Notes under the pieces: generated by a model
Databases searched by the model: none
Told to the model about the DNA's origin: nothing
The model's input: only the letters and a program-made list of their open reading frames with translations
Shown here: positions 11,303 through 31,382 of the stretch, in pieces
Layout of the letters: each line of letters starts with the position of its first letter
Position numbering within the stretch: the stretch's first letter is position 1
NCBI GenBank assembly: GCA_965112735.1
Contig: OZ218964.1
Span: 1,426,001 to 1,490,000 of the forward strand
Length of the DNA stretch: 64,000 bases
Source of the DNA: Phaeosaccion multiseriatum
Lineage: Eukaryota > Ochrophyta, other classes
Direction: 5' to 3'
Program-made: the position numbers and the translations under genes

Positions 11303-12387
11303 GAAAGAGGGGGGACGGGGGGTGGGGGGGATGAGGAGCAGAGCAGCGAGAACGACACACCTCCCCTCCTCTCGCCCTCTCATCCCTCCTCCCTTCCCCT
11401 CCCTTCCCTTCTTCCTCTTGATGCCTCCTCATTCCCTCCCTCACCGTTCTTGAGCCTTCCCCAGGACCACATATCGTCCTTGGTGAGCACAGTGATTTTG
11501 TCATTGATCTTAAAGCTCAGCTGCGACGCCTCCTTGTCGCCTTGGAAGGGGAAGGTCGCCTCCACCTCGTCTCCTTCCGCCACATTCAGAATGAAGGCGC
11601 GGTCCTGGGCAGTGGCAGCAGCAGCAGTAGTAGCAGCAGTAGCGAGTATGGGCGTGTGTGTAGGATGGGGTTCGCTTTGGACAAGTATGCAAAGGGCGGT
11701 AAGACGCAAATTAGGCATTCGCCCCTCGTGCTCGCTGGAAACTCTTCCTTCCCCCCAAGCCCCCTCCCATCCCTTTCCTCCATCTCCTCTCCCTCTTTTA
11801 CGCCCCCCCCCCCCTCCCTCCCTCTCTCATTCTATATCTCTCTCTCGTCTCTCTCTCTCTTCCCTCTCTCTCTCTGCGTTCTATCTTACCAGTGTAGCGT
11901 CTTGAGGCACACCGTCGTGACCTGTCGTCTCCTGAGACCACTGGCCGCCCTCCTAAGAAGCGAGGACCGAGGTGAGGTAGCGCGACCAACATAGGCACGG
12001 GGGGGATGTAAATACCGGGATGGGCGGTCAAGGAACGGGTTGTTAGGCTCATGAGACGGGGAGTGCACAAGCAAGAACCCGCCCAGGCGGCATTGCGGCT
12101 CAATCCTCACACCCTCCCTCGCCGCCACCATGGTCTCCGCGCGACACATCCACGTGAAGTGCCACGACAGCAGGAACCAAGTCTTCCACTGGAACGTGCT
12201 GCTGCGCCAATCTGCCCGCTTTGTCCCTCCCTTTCCTCCCTGTCCCGTGACGGAAGGTTCTCTCACGGATTCCTTTTGCCTCTCCACTTCGCTCCACACT
12301 CACCGCCGCCCCCTTCTCGTCGTGTGCCTGAGCTTGAGCAAGCATAGCCTGGGCCATGACATTACTGCCCGGCGCCTGATCGGCCAT
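4621..12387 (-). CDS. Rho guanine-nucleotide exchange factor, SH3-(Gln-rich coiled coil)-DH-PH-PH
   Basis: I assemble 18 exons (minus strand): 12304-12387, 12111-12188, 11890-11952, 11445-11604, 11119-11261, 10570-10710, 10007-10330, 9424-9581, 8847-9006, 8528-8647, 8126-8296, 7836-7889, 7423-7560, 6929-7096, 6626-6757, 5925-6317, 5355-5708, 4621-5073. Phases agree throughout and give about 1097 aa. The domains in order are SH3 (ATFPFQGDKEASQLSF, then DEGWFPHNYVQKFF), a Gln/Glu-rich coiled coil (LLRQQELLRQQQLLQQQQ), DH (RIAKELLETEEAYVKSMDAL; KVDVQSLLIMPIQRIPSYQR), PH1 (EGVLLKLGKMKDRKDFFVLF), PH2 (SDGYFYLFTDVLIRGKTLWK), a poly-Ser and (GK)n linker, and a tail of Gly, Met, Gln and Asn. DH-PH proteins load GTP onto Rho-family GTPases at membranes. 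The first two short exons are the least certain. Confidence 0.88.
7146..7290. repeat. (GGA)n microsatellite in a RhoGEF intron
   Basis: About 145 bp of nearly pure AGG/GGA on the plus strand, which is (TCC)n on the coding strand. It lies just upstream of the 3' splice site at 7097, where a polypyrimidine tract is expected. Confidence 0.9.
9588..9900. repeat. Long (GGA)n microsatellite in a RhoGEF intron
   Basis: About 310 bp of imperfect GGA repeats on the plus strand. On the gene's own strand it is a long (TCC)n tract that ends next to the acceptor of the exon that opens the DH domain (9581). Confidence 0.9.
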
Positions 12388-12727
12388 CCTCTCCCTCCAC
12401 GCCAACCCGAAGGAGTTGGTGTGTTCCGCCGAGTATCCGCGAGCCTTTCCCTTTTCTCTTCCTCGTCTCTGCCCAAGGCTCAGTGTGCTTCTCTCCAGTC
12501 ACACAACGCAATGCCTACCAGACATGTGCAATCCTTGGTTTTACGCCTCGCTCTCCTGTCTCTTCGTTCCTTCTCCTCTTTAATGGCACCGGCATCTGTC
12601 ATCCGGCCCGTACACCTCTGCATGACGTCCTCATAAAATTTAAATTTGCCCCCTCCCCCCTTAAAGGCCTATTTCGTCTCTTTTTTTTGTTCCCGGCCCA
12701 GCCACATTGGTGAGTTGCGGGGGCAAC
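12388..12727. promoter_or_regulatory. Divergent intergenic region between RhoGEF and ATG7
   Basis: This 340-bp gap separates two start codons on opposite strands and must carry both promoters. An AT-rich island (AAAATTTAAATTTGCC) lies near 12635, and a T8 run follows near 12680. No gene was seen. Confidence 0.5.
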
Positions 12728-17935
<5,208 letters not shown>

Positions 17936-18303
17936 GCTCCGAGACCACGTTCAGTTCAGTTCGTTCAATTCCGGTGCCATAGGGAAGAAAGGGAGGATCG
18001 CACGCGAAAATTTCAATTTCAGCTCTGCTGTGGCCACAGTTGGGCCGGCGCCGCCCAAGTTGTGTGATCGTTGCGGCGCCCACCGACTCGTCAGTCTTTT
18101 TTCTTTTTCGTGTTTCTCTTCCTCCTTCTCAAAGATCCTCCACAGACTAGCTTTGAGGTAAGGCCGTGCGCTTGCAGTGCGCACAACGGCGTCGGGGGGG
18201 GGAAGGGGGCAAGCGCTTCCTGATAATCCCCACAAAGCTTTCTCATTTTCTCGCCGTAGTCCTTTCACCCCAATTGAAACACTCTGCTCTGCACCTCCAG
18301 ACC
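17936..18303. other. Intergenic region between ATG7 and TPI-GAPDH
   Basis: This 368-bp gap lies between two tandem plus-strand genes. It holds the ATG7 3' UTR and the TPI-GAPDH promoter. Pyrimidine-rich segments (for example near 18092-18132) precede the start. There is no gene or strong repeat. Confidence 0.45.
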
Positions 18304-22262
<3,959 letters not shown>

Positions 22263-23413
22263 AGGCCAAAGGTGAGAAGCCATGATAGAGCAGCGGCAGC
22301 AGCAGCAGCAGCAGCAGTAGCAGCAGCAAGGGCAGCAGCAGCAGCAGCAGCATAACAACAGCAGCAGCAGCAGAACGGCAGAGTAGCAGGAGCAGCAGCA
22401 GCAGCATGAAGCAGGGCGGGGAGCAGGGACTTCAAAGAAAAGGAAGGAGCAGGAAGGGAAGGAAGGAAGGGAGGGGAGGATTGAACGTCGGCCGGGCAAG
22501 GCCCACAAGGGCCCACAAGGCCATCAGCAGCAGCGGAGAGTGGGCGAGTGGAGGGTGGGAAGTAGGGGGGGGGGGGGTACTGAACGCAACGCACAGACAA
22601 GCAATGGAGCATTGCCCTGTCGAGCCTTTTTGATGGGAGGCGAGAGATGGAGAGAACGTGTTGCTCAATTTTGGGTGTTGTCTTTTGTCTTTTGAGGGGG
22701 GGGGGGGGGGTTGTCTCGTTACCATAGAACGGCCCAAAGCGTGTTGGTTGGTGAGAAGTCTCCGTGAGCGCGTTTATTGTTTTGTCGTTCGGCCGTGCGT
22801 CAAAAGGATGTGAGTGTGTGTGGTGGGGGGGGGGAGGGGAAGGGAGGCACAAGCAAGCAGGAAGGAGGAAGGGAACGTGGAGAGAGAGGTGGACGGTGAC
22901 GGGCCCATGGTCCGCGTGTAAAGCAAAAGCCTTGAAAGAATCTACCCTTTTTCTCTCTCTCTATACGCTGCGTGTAGGCCTACATAGGGTTGTTGGCGAG
23001 TTGGACAAGACTGGAACGCATGGACACAGTATGTCCTACACAGGGAGTAATCGGCCCTGGAAGAGGTTACAGTATTCGCCGACCATAATCAGTAACCAGG
23101 CCGGCTGGCGCCAATAATCAGTAATCAGGCCGGCTAGCGCCCGTCATAATCAGTAATCAGGCCGGCTGGCGCCGGTCATAATCAGTAATCAGACCCGGCT
23201 GGCGCCGGCCATAATCAGTAATCAGGCCCGGCTGGCGCCATAGTCAGTAATCAGGCCGGCTGGCGCCGGCAGTAATCAGTAAGCATAATCAGTTTTTAGG
23301 GCTGAGAGTAAGAGAGAGAGAGGAAAAATGGGAGTCGACTTTTAAGATCGATGCCTCCCCTTCCTCGCCTGGTTTTTTCATCAATTCAACGATCATTCAA
23401 CATAATACAAAGA
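22263..23413. other. Intergenic region rich in simple repeats
   Basis: This 1.15-kb gap has no credible gene. It contains an imperfect (CAG)n tract at about 22290-22408, G runs near 22565, 22695 and 22825, a purine-rich stretch at 22830-22890, and the minisatellite at about 23084-23290. The last 100 bp should contain the promoter of the downstream plastid-protein gene. Confidence 0.5.
23084..23290. repeat. GC-rich minisatellite, about 30-bp unit, six copies
   Basis: About six imperfect tandem copies of a unit with core AATCAGTAATCAGGCCGGCT followed by GGCGCC. Unit length varies from about 29 to 36 bp, and the last copies decay. The GGCCGGC and GGCGCC parts are palindromic, so each unit could form a small hairpin. 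The array ends about 125 bp before a start codon. Confidence 0.85.
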
Positions 23414-24017
23414 ATGTACCTCTTCCAAGCAATTGCTCTCTGCCTCGCGCTGGCCGCGTCTGTGTCGGCTTTCGTGCCCACGATTTGTAGCGGCAATGGC
23501 CTTCGTACCCATCATCAAAGGCAGCAGCTGACAACCTCGTTGAAGATGGGTGTGTCGCCGCTGGACGTCCAGCACGTGCTGTCCACGGTAAGGGCGGGAC
23601 TGCACTCGCGAGTGCGTCTGATGGAGTTCGTAGCTTGAGTGTGCGCTCTCGTGTGCTCTATCCATTTTTTCCACACTGTTTGTTTGTTCCTTCTGTTGGG
23701 GTCGATGGCGCCACATACATGCACACACACAGACAGAGACCCGCAACCTCACACTTCCTCCGCCCCCCTCTTCTGAATCTTACTGTCCCCCCGCCCCACA
23801 GGTCTTAATCGCAGGCTCTGCGGCTGATGCCGGTGTTGAGCCTGGCACAGTTGCGGCCCCGGACTTTGTTCTTCCCCTTGGTGCCGCTCTGGTTGTGCTT
23901 ACCGCGGGTGTCATTCCGCTTTTGCTCAAGCCTGGAGATGATGCGGCTCGCGAGATGCAGGAGCGCGACCAGGATAGTTTCGGAGAGAACCCCCAGGAGA
24001 CTTTGAAAAGGAAATAG
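23414..24017 (+). CDS. Small plastid-targeted single-span membrane protein, function unknown
   Basis: Two exons, 23414-23587 and 23802-24017, give 129 aa. I chose the ATG at 23414 over an in-frame ATG at 23351 because it opens directly with a signal peptide (MYLFQAIALCLALAASVSAF). The cleavage point reads VSA/FVP, the stramenopile plastid motif with Phe at +1, and a Ser/Gln/Arg-rich transit segment follows. The mature part has one hydrophobic span (FVLPLGAALVVLTAGVIPLL) and a charged tail (KPGDDAAREMQERDQDSFG). I do not recognise the family. Size and layout suit a thylakoid or envelope accessory protein, but that is inference. Confidence 0.85.
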
Positions 24018-24082
24018 GGAAGGAGAGGAGAGGAGACGGACAGCATAGGGAAGGAGAGGAGAGGAGCCGGACAGCCCCCCCC
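24018..24082. repeat. Direct duplication of about 31 bp
   Basis: Just after the stop codon, the segment GGGAAGGAGAGGAGAGGAG plus CGGACAGC occurs twice, about 31 bp apart, with one base different (A or C before CGGACAGC). A C-run follows. Confidence 0.7.
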
Positions 24083-24301
24083 CCCCCCCCTGGGTTAAAT
24101 TCTATACATATTGTGTGTACACACGGGTTATTATACATAGATCAATGTCAGCAGACTTGGAGTGGTGCTGGCCATCATGCAATGATGAGGGCAGCGGCAG
24201 CAAGAACACCAACCCTTCCCCCTTGAGACAAGTTAGTTGTCTACTTTTTTTCTTAATTCAAAAGAATGATTTCAATGCAAACGATGGACAAGACAAGAGT
24301 A

Positions 24302-25679
24302 CTATGATGAGGCAGGCGAGAGAGCTGCGGAGACGGCCCGAGCCGAGAGAGCCTGAGCCCAAGCAATGTCCTTGGGACTGAAGGCCCTCGCCTTATTGGA
24401 GCCGAGCACCACCACCCCCTCACCGTCCAGTACGGGTAACAGCACACAGCACTGGCAGTTGTCGGGCAGGCAGGTGAACTCCACCTTGCCGGGCAGCGTC
24501 TGCATGGCTGCGAGGTACGTGACGTCAGGCTGCCCGACCCCCGATCCCATCTGACTGCCTTTACTTCTCGCGCTGCTGCCGCTGCCGTTGCTGGCTCTCT
24601 CCTTGGCCTCACGCAGCACTTTGCTCACAATGGGAGCTTCCGTGTTGACCTCGGCCACGCTACCCATGACTCCGAAGCGCGCAATGGTCTCGCCGTTGTG
24701 GTGGATGAGGACAGACGTTGCCGGAGAGGACTGCATGAGGCTGGAGCACAACCACCGCAGCTCTCCCTCCGCAATAATGCTACTAGAACTACTACTACTG
24801 CTACTGCTGCTGCTACTGCTGCTCGTTTCCGGGGCTCCTGGCAGACTAATCTCCTGTTCAAAGGTGCCGACTAGCTTGACTGTTTCCGCCTCGCGAAGAG
24901 TCAAGTCCTGTCGGAGAGGAAGGGGAGAAATGAAGCAGGGTGAGACACACAAAGACCAGAGGGTGGAAGGAAGCGGACGAAAGAGGGCGACACGAGGTTT
25001 CTTTGGAGGTACCGCCTGCGCAAGGAGAGCCACTCCGATATCCCCCCCCGAGTCGTCCCGCTCGCCAGGCCGTGACTGCACAGGGGAACGACGGGGTCGC
25101 TGCGCCCCAGCTCCTCCTCTTCTTCCTAGCTACTGGCGTACGCACCAGCAGATAAATGCCATTCATGACCAGAGTGAGCGTGGCGAATACGCCCAGCAGA
25201 TCTGTTCTGGCTTGCGAGTCGAAGAGGGTGGGCGTCGCTAGCAGCCTGTTCAGCGCGATCATTAACACTCCCACGCTTCCCACCCCCAACGAAAACTTGG
25301 ACCCTGTGAAGACTTGCAACGGAGAGGCGGAAGGGTCTGGGATGCTGCTGCTGCTCTCGCTGCTGCTAGTTCCGGACGCATTCGCTCTGCTCGGGTGGAG
25401 TGCTCTCCTTCTCCTTCTTCCACCCTCTCTCCTCTCTGCCCAAATGTCCGCGCTTCGCTGTTGCATGAACGGAACCCCCCATGGAAGCGGTGCTGCTGTT
25501 GCCGCTGGTGTCGTTGCTTTCACTGACCCTCCTCCACGTGAAGACGATGTTGGAGTGGTCTTTGCACATGGCCCATGGAGAGTGAATCCCGTTCCAACAC
25601 TCGTAAGCACACCGAGGGCCCAGAAAGCCTGCAGTCCAGTGCTGCTGCTCAGACCACTTCTTCTCCAGCGCTTACCCAT
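24302..25679 (-). CDS. CCB2/CCB4-like cofactor assembly factor for cytochrome b6f
   Basis: Two exons, 25146-25679 and 24302-24907 (phase 0), give 379 aa. The N-terminal about 120 residues are Ser/Arg/Ala-rich and begin with a hydrophobic stretch (FWALGVLTSVGTGFTL), consistent with plastid import. Two membrane spans follow (KFSLGVGSVGVLMIALNRLL and DLLGVFATLTLVMNGIYLLV). A soluble domain then begins LREAETVKLVGTFEQEISLP and includes NCQCCVLLPVLDGEGVVVLG. This layout matches the CCB2/CCB4 family, which attaches heme ci to cytochrome b6 in the plastid. I cannot decide between the CCB2 and CCB4 paralogues. A poly-Ser run interrupts the soluble domain. Confidence 0.75.
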
Positions 25680-25833
25680 CGAGAAAGGATGAATGAATGC
25701 TATTGCTACTGAGCTGGAAGGGCGGACCGGGCAGAAAGGGGAGAAAGTCGTTAGCAACAGGCTGGCGCAGGAAGTTGCAACATTCTAACTGTAAAGCCCT
25801 CTCCCTCTAGATGGGCCCAGCCTCCTAAAAAAC
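25680..25833. promoter_or_regulatory. Compact bidirectional promoter region
   Basis: Only 154 bp separate two divergent start codons. No TATA box is clear. A short upstream reading frame, ATGGGCCCAGCCTCCTAA at 25811-25828, ends a few bases before the plus-strand ATG and could act as a minimal uORF. Confidence 0.4.
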
Positions 25834-26381
25834 ATGTTGACAGGCACCAGTTTCAAAGAAAAAATTATCCAGGCCACCACCGGGGGGGGGAGAGCCATCC
25901 CCGCACCCTCCTGTGGGCATTCTTTCGGAGTCCGAGCCCCTCAGCCCGCGTGGTCCGATTCAGAAGTTTCCATATGCAGAGGGTCCCTGCTTCTGCGGGA
26001 AGAGCAACAGCAAACGGGCGGGAGCAGTGGCGATGAGAAGCGGAAAGAGGTAAGGCCTACGTTCTCCTTTTCTCTTTTGGCGAAGAACAACGCCGCCCTC
26101 ACATTTTATCGTTTCCGCCGATATATGTCATAGGAGTGGAAGCGGCATTGCTGCAGCTTGGTTCCTCGCACCCTCCTGTACATCTACGACGCTGAAGATC
26201 CGACTACTCCGACCGGCGTTTTAGATATCGAGTGCTTCAAGAGGGTGGAGCTCCTGGATGGTGAGAACAGAAAGCTCTGTGAAGTCTCCGATCGGCCAGG
26301 CCTGGGAGCTTTATGTTCAAGCCCGGCCTAATCGCGTTTGCGCGCGCTCTCTCTCTCTCTCTCTCTGTCTCTCTGTCTGTC

Positions 26382-26432
<51 letters not shown>

Positions 26433-27794
26433 ATCTCTGTGTGTGTATATGTCTCCCTCTCTCTCTTTGTCTCTGTGCGGCGCCATCGCAAACCAAATAG
26501 ACGACACCATCCACCTCGTTTCAGATGACGCAACCGCTGGAGAGCTGCCAGCAGCAGCAGTGCCAGTCAGCGATGTGCGAAAAGGGGTGGCGGCAGATAC
26601 TACAGGGGGGCGAAAGGAGGACGAAAGTACAGCGGCGCGCGAGGTGCCTCGGCCCGAAGGAGGGCCCCCCCGAGGGCATCGCGGTGTCTTCTGCCGCGTG
26701 GAGGGAAGGAGGCGGAAGGAGAGAGAGCAGCAAGTGGCTGTGTGGTGGAGCTCACTACACCCTCGGGAGAGCACGCTGAAAACAGTGCGCGAGGAGAGGG
26801 ACGTGTACAGGCAGCTCCAGGGTGACTATGAAGAAGAGGTGGGCCAATTTTACCTCCTTCCTCCTTGCCTACTTAACCTACCTACCAAGGTGCTATTCAC
26901 TCTGACGTGTGACCCCCGTCAGAAAGCATGCTCCTCACTTCCCTCCTCTGTCTATTATTTCTTCCCTCGAGAGAGAGAGAAATCTTTGCCCCTCATTACA
27001 CTTCACCCACTCAACACGCAACATGCCTGCACTTGCAGCTCAACAAGGTGACCGATGAAAGGGACGAGGCAAGGCGAGCGGTGGGAGAGGCCAGGGCAGA
27101 CGCTGCCGTCCTTCGGGACAATGAGCGACAGTGCTCACGTCTAGTTCGGGACTATCAACAGCTGCTGAAGACGAAGGGAGAAGCCGCGGTGGGGGCAGAG
27201 AGAGAGGAGGAAGAAGCACCAGACGTTTGGGTGGTAGAGGATACGGATCCGTCCAAGAGGAGCGGCGACAGTGATGATATTGATGATGAAGGGGAGGAGG
27301 TAAGAGGGAAGACACTCTGGTTCAGAAGCAGCAGCGTCCCAGTCATGAGGGCCGATCGGATGACGATGAGCAATAGCCCTGTAGGAGGTAGGTCGTGGTG
27401 GGGCGGCAGCGGCGGCCTCAAGAGGACCAGCACTGCTCTGTGTGCTGCTGCAATAGGCAGCACGAGGTTACCACCATCCTCTCGCGGTGGTGGGAGTGAT
27501 GGTGGTAGTGGAGCAGTCGTAGGCGATACAAATCGATTGGGGGAGTCAATGTTGGCACTGGGTAGCCTGCTGAAAGAAACGTTGGCCGAGAACGAGCGGC
27601 TGAGAGCGTCACTGAGAGCGGCACGGGAGCGGGAGCAGCAGCAGGAGGGAGAGCTACAGGCCGTCAGAGAGGCGTGCGAGAAGAAGGAGGACGCGGCGCG
27701 ACTGCTAGTCGAGGCTGCGGAGGGACATATACTCGCTCGTACGAAGGTGAGCGAATGACAGATTCGGGAGGGTCGGGAGAGCTTGTGTGTATAT

Positions 27795-27827
<33 letters not shown>

Positions 27828-28790
27828 AGCGCGTGTGCTTGCTCCAGCTTGCCCGCCCTCCCTGAACGGAGGCATCACCCTCTGCGCGCCCCTGCCTCTC
27901 GCTTCTACACTCGCAGCGCCCCTCACCCCCCCCCTTCTCGCTCGCCCCAAATGCATATGTCGATCCCCCCATCCCCCCCCCGGGCCCCCGAACCCACACG
28001 CACGCACGCACGCACACATGCACGCAGGAGCTAAGCCTGGCTTGCACCGAAAGAGACACGTGTCGCAGCAGCCTCGATGCAATGACGGAGGCGTGTGGCC
28101 AGGCGCAGGGGAAGGCAGTGGAGCTTGTGGAGCAGCGGCGGGTGCTTGTCAACGAAGTCAAGGTGCTGAGGCGGCAAAGCGAGGGGCTGGTCAAGGATCT
28201 GCAGCAGAAGGACGAGGTGGTGCAGCGCCTGGCTGGGGCCTATGAGTCGCTCGAGCACAAGATTGTTGCCCCGCAGCCACAACAGTTGGTGATTCAGCAG
28301 AAGCAGCAGCAGCAGCAGCAGCAGGAAGAGGAGGAAGAAGAGGAGGAGGAGGAGGAGGAGCAGAAGGAGGAGGAGGAGAAGGAGGAGGAGGAGGAGCGGC
28401 GGAGGCAGGCTGCAACCTCTACCGCAGCCGAAGGTGGGGATACATCGTCTGTGTCCGAGCCTGACCACTCTTCGTCTCCATTGCTCGCCGAGAGTGCTCA
28501 CCAGGACGAGGGAGGAAGATCCAGTGAAGAGATCAGTGGGTATGCGGGCGACGATGGCGTCGATGGCGATGACTCGTTGCGCCTTCTTTCTCGCCCGGAG
28601 GAAGAGGCACCCAGCAGCCCCCTCTCTGCCACTTGGAGCTTCCGAAATTTAAACCTCTTTGGGAGCGGTGTTCGAAAGAACTCGTTGCTTGGAGGGTCGG
28701 CTGGGGTTGGGGTCGCGGCTGGTGCGCATGTTGGTGCACCAGCGGAGGAGAGGAGTCGCCGGCAGGCGAGGGAGGAGGAGGAGGAGGAGA

Positions 28791-28828
<38 letters not shown>

Positions 28829-28918
28829 AGTGAGGTGCTCGTCTTGTACAGGCGGGGCGTGGAAGGCCCCTACAGCGCCGAGCCTGTGGCCAGGAGCATG
28901 CCCACACAGTGTCGGTAA
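25834..28918 (+). CDS. PH-domain coiled-coil protein, function unknown
   Basis: Proposed exons are 25834-26049, 26134-26314, 26501-26838, 27039-27746 and 28028-28918, giving about 777 aa. The donor at 26315 (GTTCAA) is weak and was chosen because it keeps phase. Residues about 70-190 look like a PH domain (EWKRHCCSLVPRTLLYIYDA, GVLDIECFKRVELL, then VAVWWSSLHP). Coiled coils follow (VTDERDEARRAVGEARADAA; LAENERLRASLRAAREREQQ; LVEQRRVLVNEVKVLRRQSE) and end in poly-Gln, poly-Glu and a run of Asp. Such proteins usually tether or scaffold at membranes. The stop at 28918 is part of a possible donor (CG then GTAACA), so a further exon is conceivable. Confidence 0.7.
28284..28300 (+). repeat. Dispersed short element, copy in the PH/coiled-coil gene
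   Basis: AGTTGGTGATTCAGCAG, one mismatch from consensus, is read as LVIQQ at the start of a poly-Gln tract. Confidence 0.6.
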
Positions 28919-29384
28919 CAGAGGGAGAGGAGGAGGAGGAGGAGGCGGAGGAGGAGGAGGAGGAGGAGGAGGAGGAGGAGGAGGAGGAGGAGGAGGAGAT
29001 GGTCCAGCTCCAGCGTCTGGTGGCCCACAAAGGTGTGGACCTAAGTCAGAGACTCTTCCACCCCCCGCAGGCAGGAGCAGCAGCTTTCTGCGTCTGAGGA
29101 CCCACACGAGACAGAATGAGGACTCGCATGAATTTTTTTATTTGTTTTTTTGCACAGAAGGAGGTCTATATTCGTATTACGATAAACACAAAGGTCAGAT
29201 ACCCACGTGCGCCATTAAGTGCCTTCTCCTCGCCATAAAGACATGCGGCCCGTTAGCGCAACACCATAACGGACGGACGCTGCTTCTCTTCTCCTCCTCC
29301 TCCTCCTCCTCCAATGCGAAAGCTTGCTTGTCTTCCTCTTCAGCAGCACTCTCCGCCTGCCTGACTGACGTTCTTCCCCTCCCC
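28919..29384. other. Convergent intergenic region
   Basis: This 466-bp gap lies between two genes that end toward each other. It starts with a (GGA)n run at about 28925-28999 and holds an AT-rich patch near 29129-29180 (ATTTTTTTATTTG) that may include a poly(A) signal. No gene is assigned. Confidence 0.45.
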
Positions 29385-31337
29385 TCAACAGCACCCCCCG
29401 GCTGACGCTGCCGCAGCCCCTCCTGCCGCCGATGAGGACGCGCTCTCGAAAGGCGTATCATGGCCACAGCCCGCGAAGGGCCCGAAGTGTGTCTTACCCT
29501 CCCCGATGAAGTCAAAGTGCTTAGCGAAGCGAGTGCTCTGGTTACAGAATGAAAACACCGGGGACGGGGAGGCGGGGGGCGGGGGTTGAAGAGAGGGTGA
29601 AACAGATTGAAAGGCGTACACTGTACACGGACTACTTTGGCACTCCACTCCCACCCCCATGTCCGTCGCTGTGGGTCATTGTTACCTTGCACATGTGGAG
29701 AGTGTTCTTACACACGGGAAACACCCTGCCGGTCTGCATGTCATGGTGGTTATCCAGCTTGAAGCTCAGGGGGGCCGTGTCGATGGTGCCCTGAGCATTT
29801 GCCATTTGGAGGGTGTGAGAGCCCCCGACAAGCAGATAGGGCAGAACAGGACAGGACAGGATCAGCCAAATAATAAGAGCCTCATTATACAAGTACAGGT
29901 AGTCACGAGCCCCCCCCCAGTTGCTGATGTTGACTTTCTTTCTCTCTCGCTATCTCTCCCTCTCTCCCTCCATCTCTCTCTCCTCTCTCCCGCTCTCTCT
30001 CCCTCTCCCTCGCCCTCTCTCTTTGTCCCGAACCTTGTATATGACTGCCTCTCCGTAGTCCTCGCACTTGTAGTCGAGTTCCGGCAGCTTGAACAGGCGG
30101 TACGTGGCGCTGAAGAAGTTGATGTGCCCCACCTGACAATCATCACAAGGACAGGGAGAGAAGAAAAGAGAAGCGAACGGGTACGCAACAAAGGTGAGGG
30201 CCTTAAATGAGGCAAGAGGTATGAGACACGTCATAGACAGTGAGAGGGGCCATGCAGCCCTACATAGGGCAGCAGGGGCAGCAGGACCAGCAGGAGCAGC
30301 AGCAGGAGTAGCAGCAGCAGCAGAGCCGGAAGGGAAAGCCCGCAAAAGTTTCCAGTCTCGTTCCGCTTCAGCGCCACGCACTCACATGACAGCACCACAC
30401 ACCCACACCCACGCACGCACGCACGTACGCACAACACGTACCTTCTCCTCAATCTTCTTGTTGCTGATGGTGATGCGGCTGTCGCTGACGAGGCGGGGGT
30501 CGTTGAAGCCGTGCTTCTTTGACAAGTGAACGAAGTCGCTCCAGTACAGGGCCCCGCTTAAGCACTCTCCAAACAGCACGGGGTCGTTCACCAGCTCCTG
30601 CGGTACCCGCCTGTGTGCGTACGTGCGTGTGTGTGTGCGTGGGTTTGGTTGGCAGTATCGTCGCATTGCATTCGAACGAGACATTGAAGGTCGCGAGTGC
30701 ATGGGTGGTAGGTGGGTTGAGCATGTGTGGTGTGAGGGAGGAGGGAGAAGGGTCGCTTACTCCGTAGCTAGTCTTTGATTTGAGATTCGAGGGTGGTCAG
30801 GCAGGCAGCAGGGCATCCCTCTCTTCCCGTCGTCCCCTGTCCATCCGCCCTGGAGCAAAGAGGCCTTTGAGGGAAACACGCAACACACAGCCCCCCCCCT
30901 CATCGTCCCTTGTTTGATACATACAGATGCAAGATTGCGGGGCACTGCCACAACGCTTCCACATACCCCTCCCCCCCCCCCTCTGCTGCTCCGTATCACC
31001 AACTGCTGCATGCCGAACGACTACCTCACCTGTCGGAGTACACGTCGGAGAAGTAGAGCTCTCCCCCGGGCTTGAGTACGCGATAGGCCTCGCGGAGAAC
31101 GGCGTCCTGTACATACACGGGAGAGAGGGAGGAGGGAGGAGGCAGGGGTGGCGCGTGAGTCAGACTTCCACTGCAGATTGGAAGATTCGTCCCGGTGTCT
31201 TACGAGGCAGCAAAGAAGATGCAGGTAATGCGTCGCAGCATCATCAAGAGGTTCGACAGCAAGCTTTTAGCGATCATTCGGGACCAGGAAGGGCGAAAGA
31301 CAGATGGCAAGTGATGATGGAGAGAGAGCTTAACTCC

Positions 31338-31382
<45 letters not shown>

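Noticed and set aside
23351-23413. Upstream in-frame ATG for the small plastid protein
   Set aside because: Starting there would bury the signal peptide 21 residues inside the protein. The ATG at 23414 gives a proper leader.
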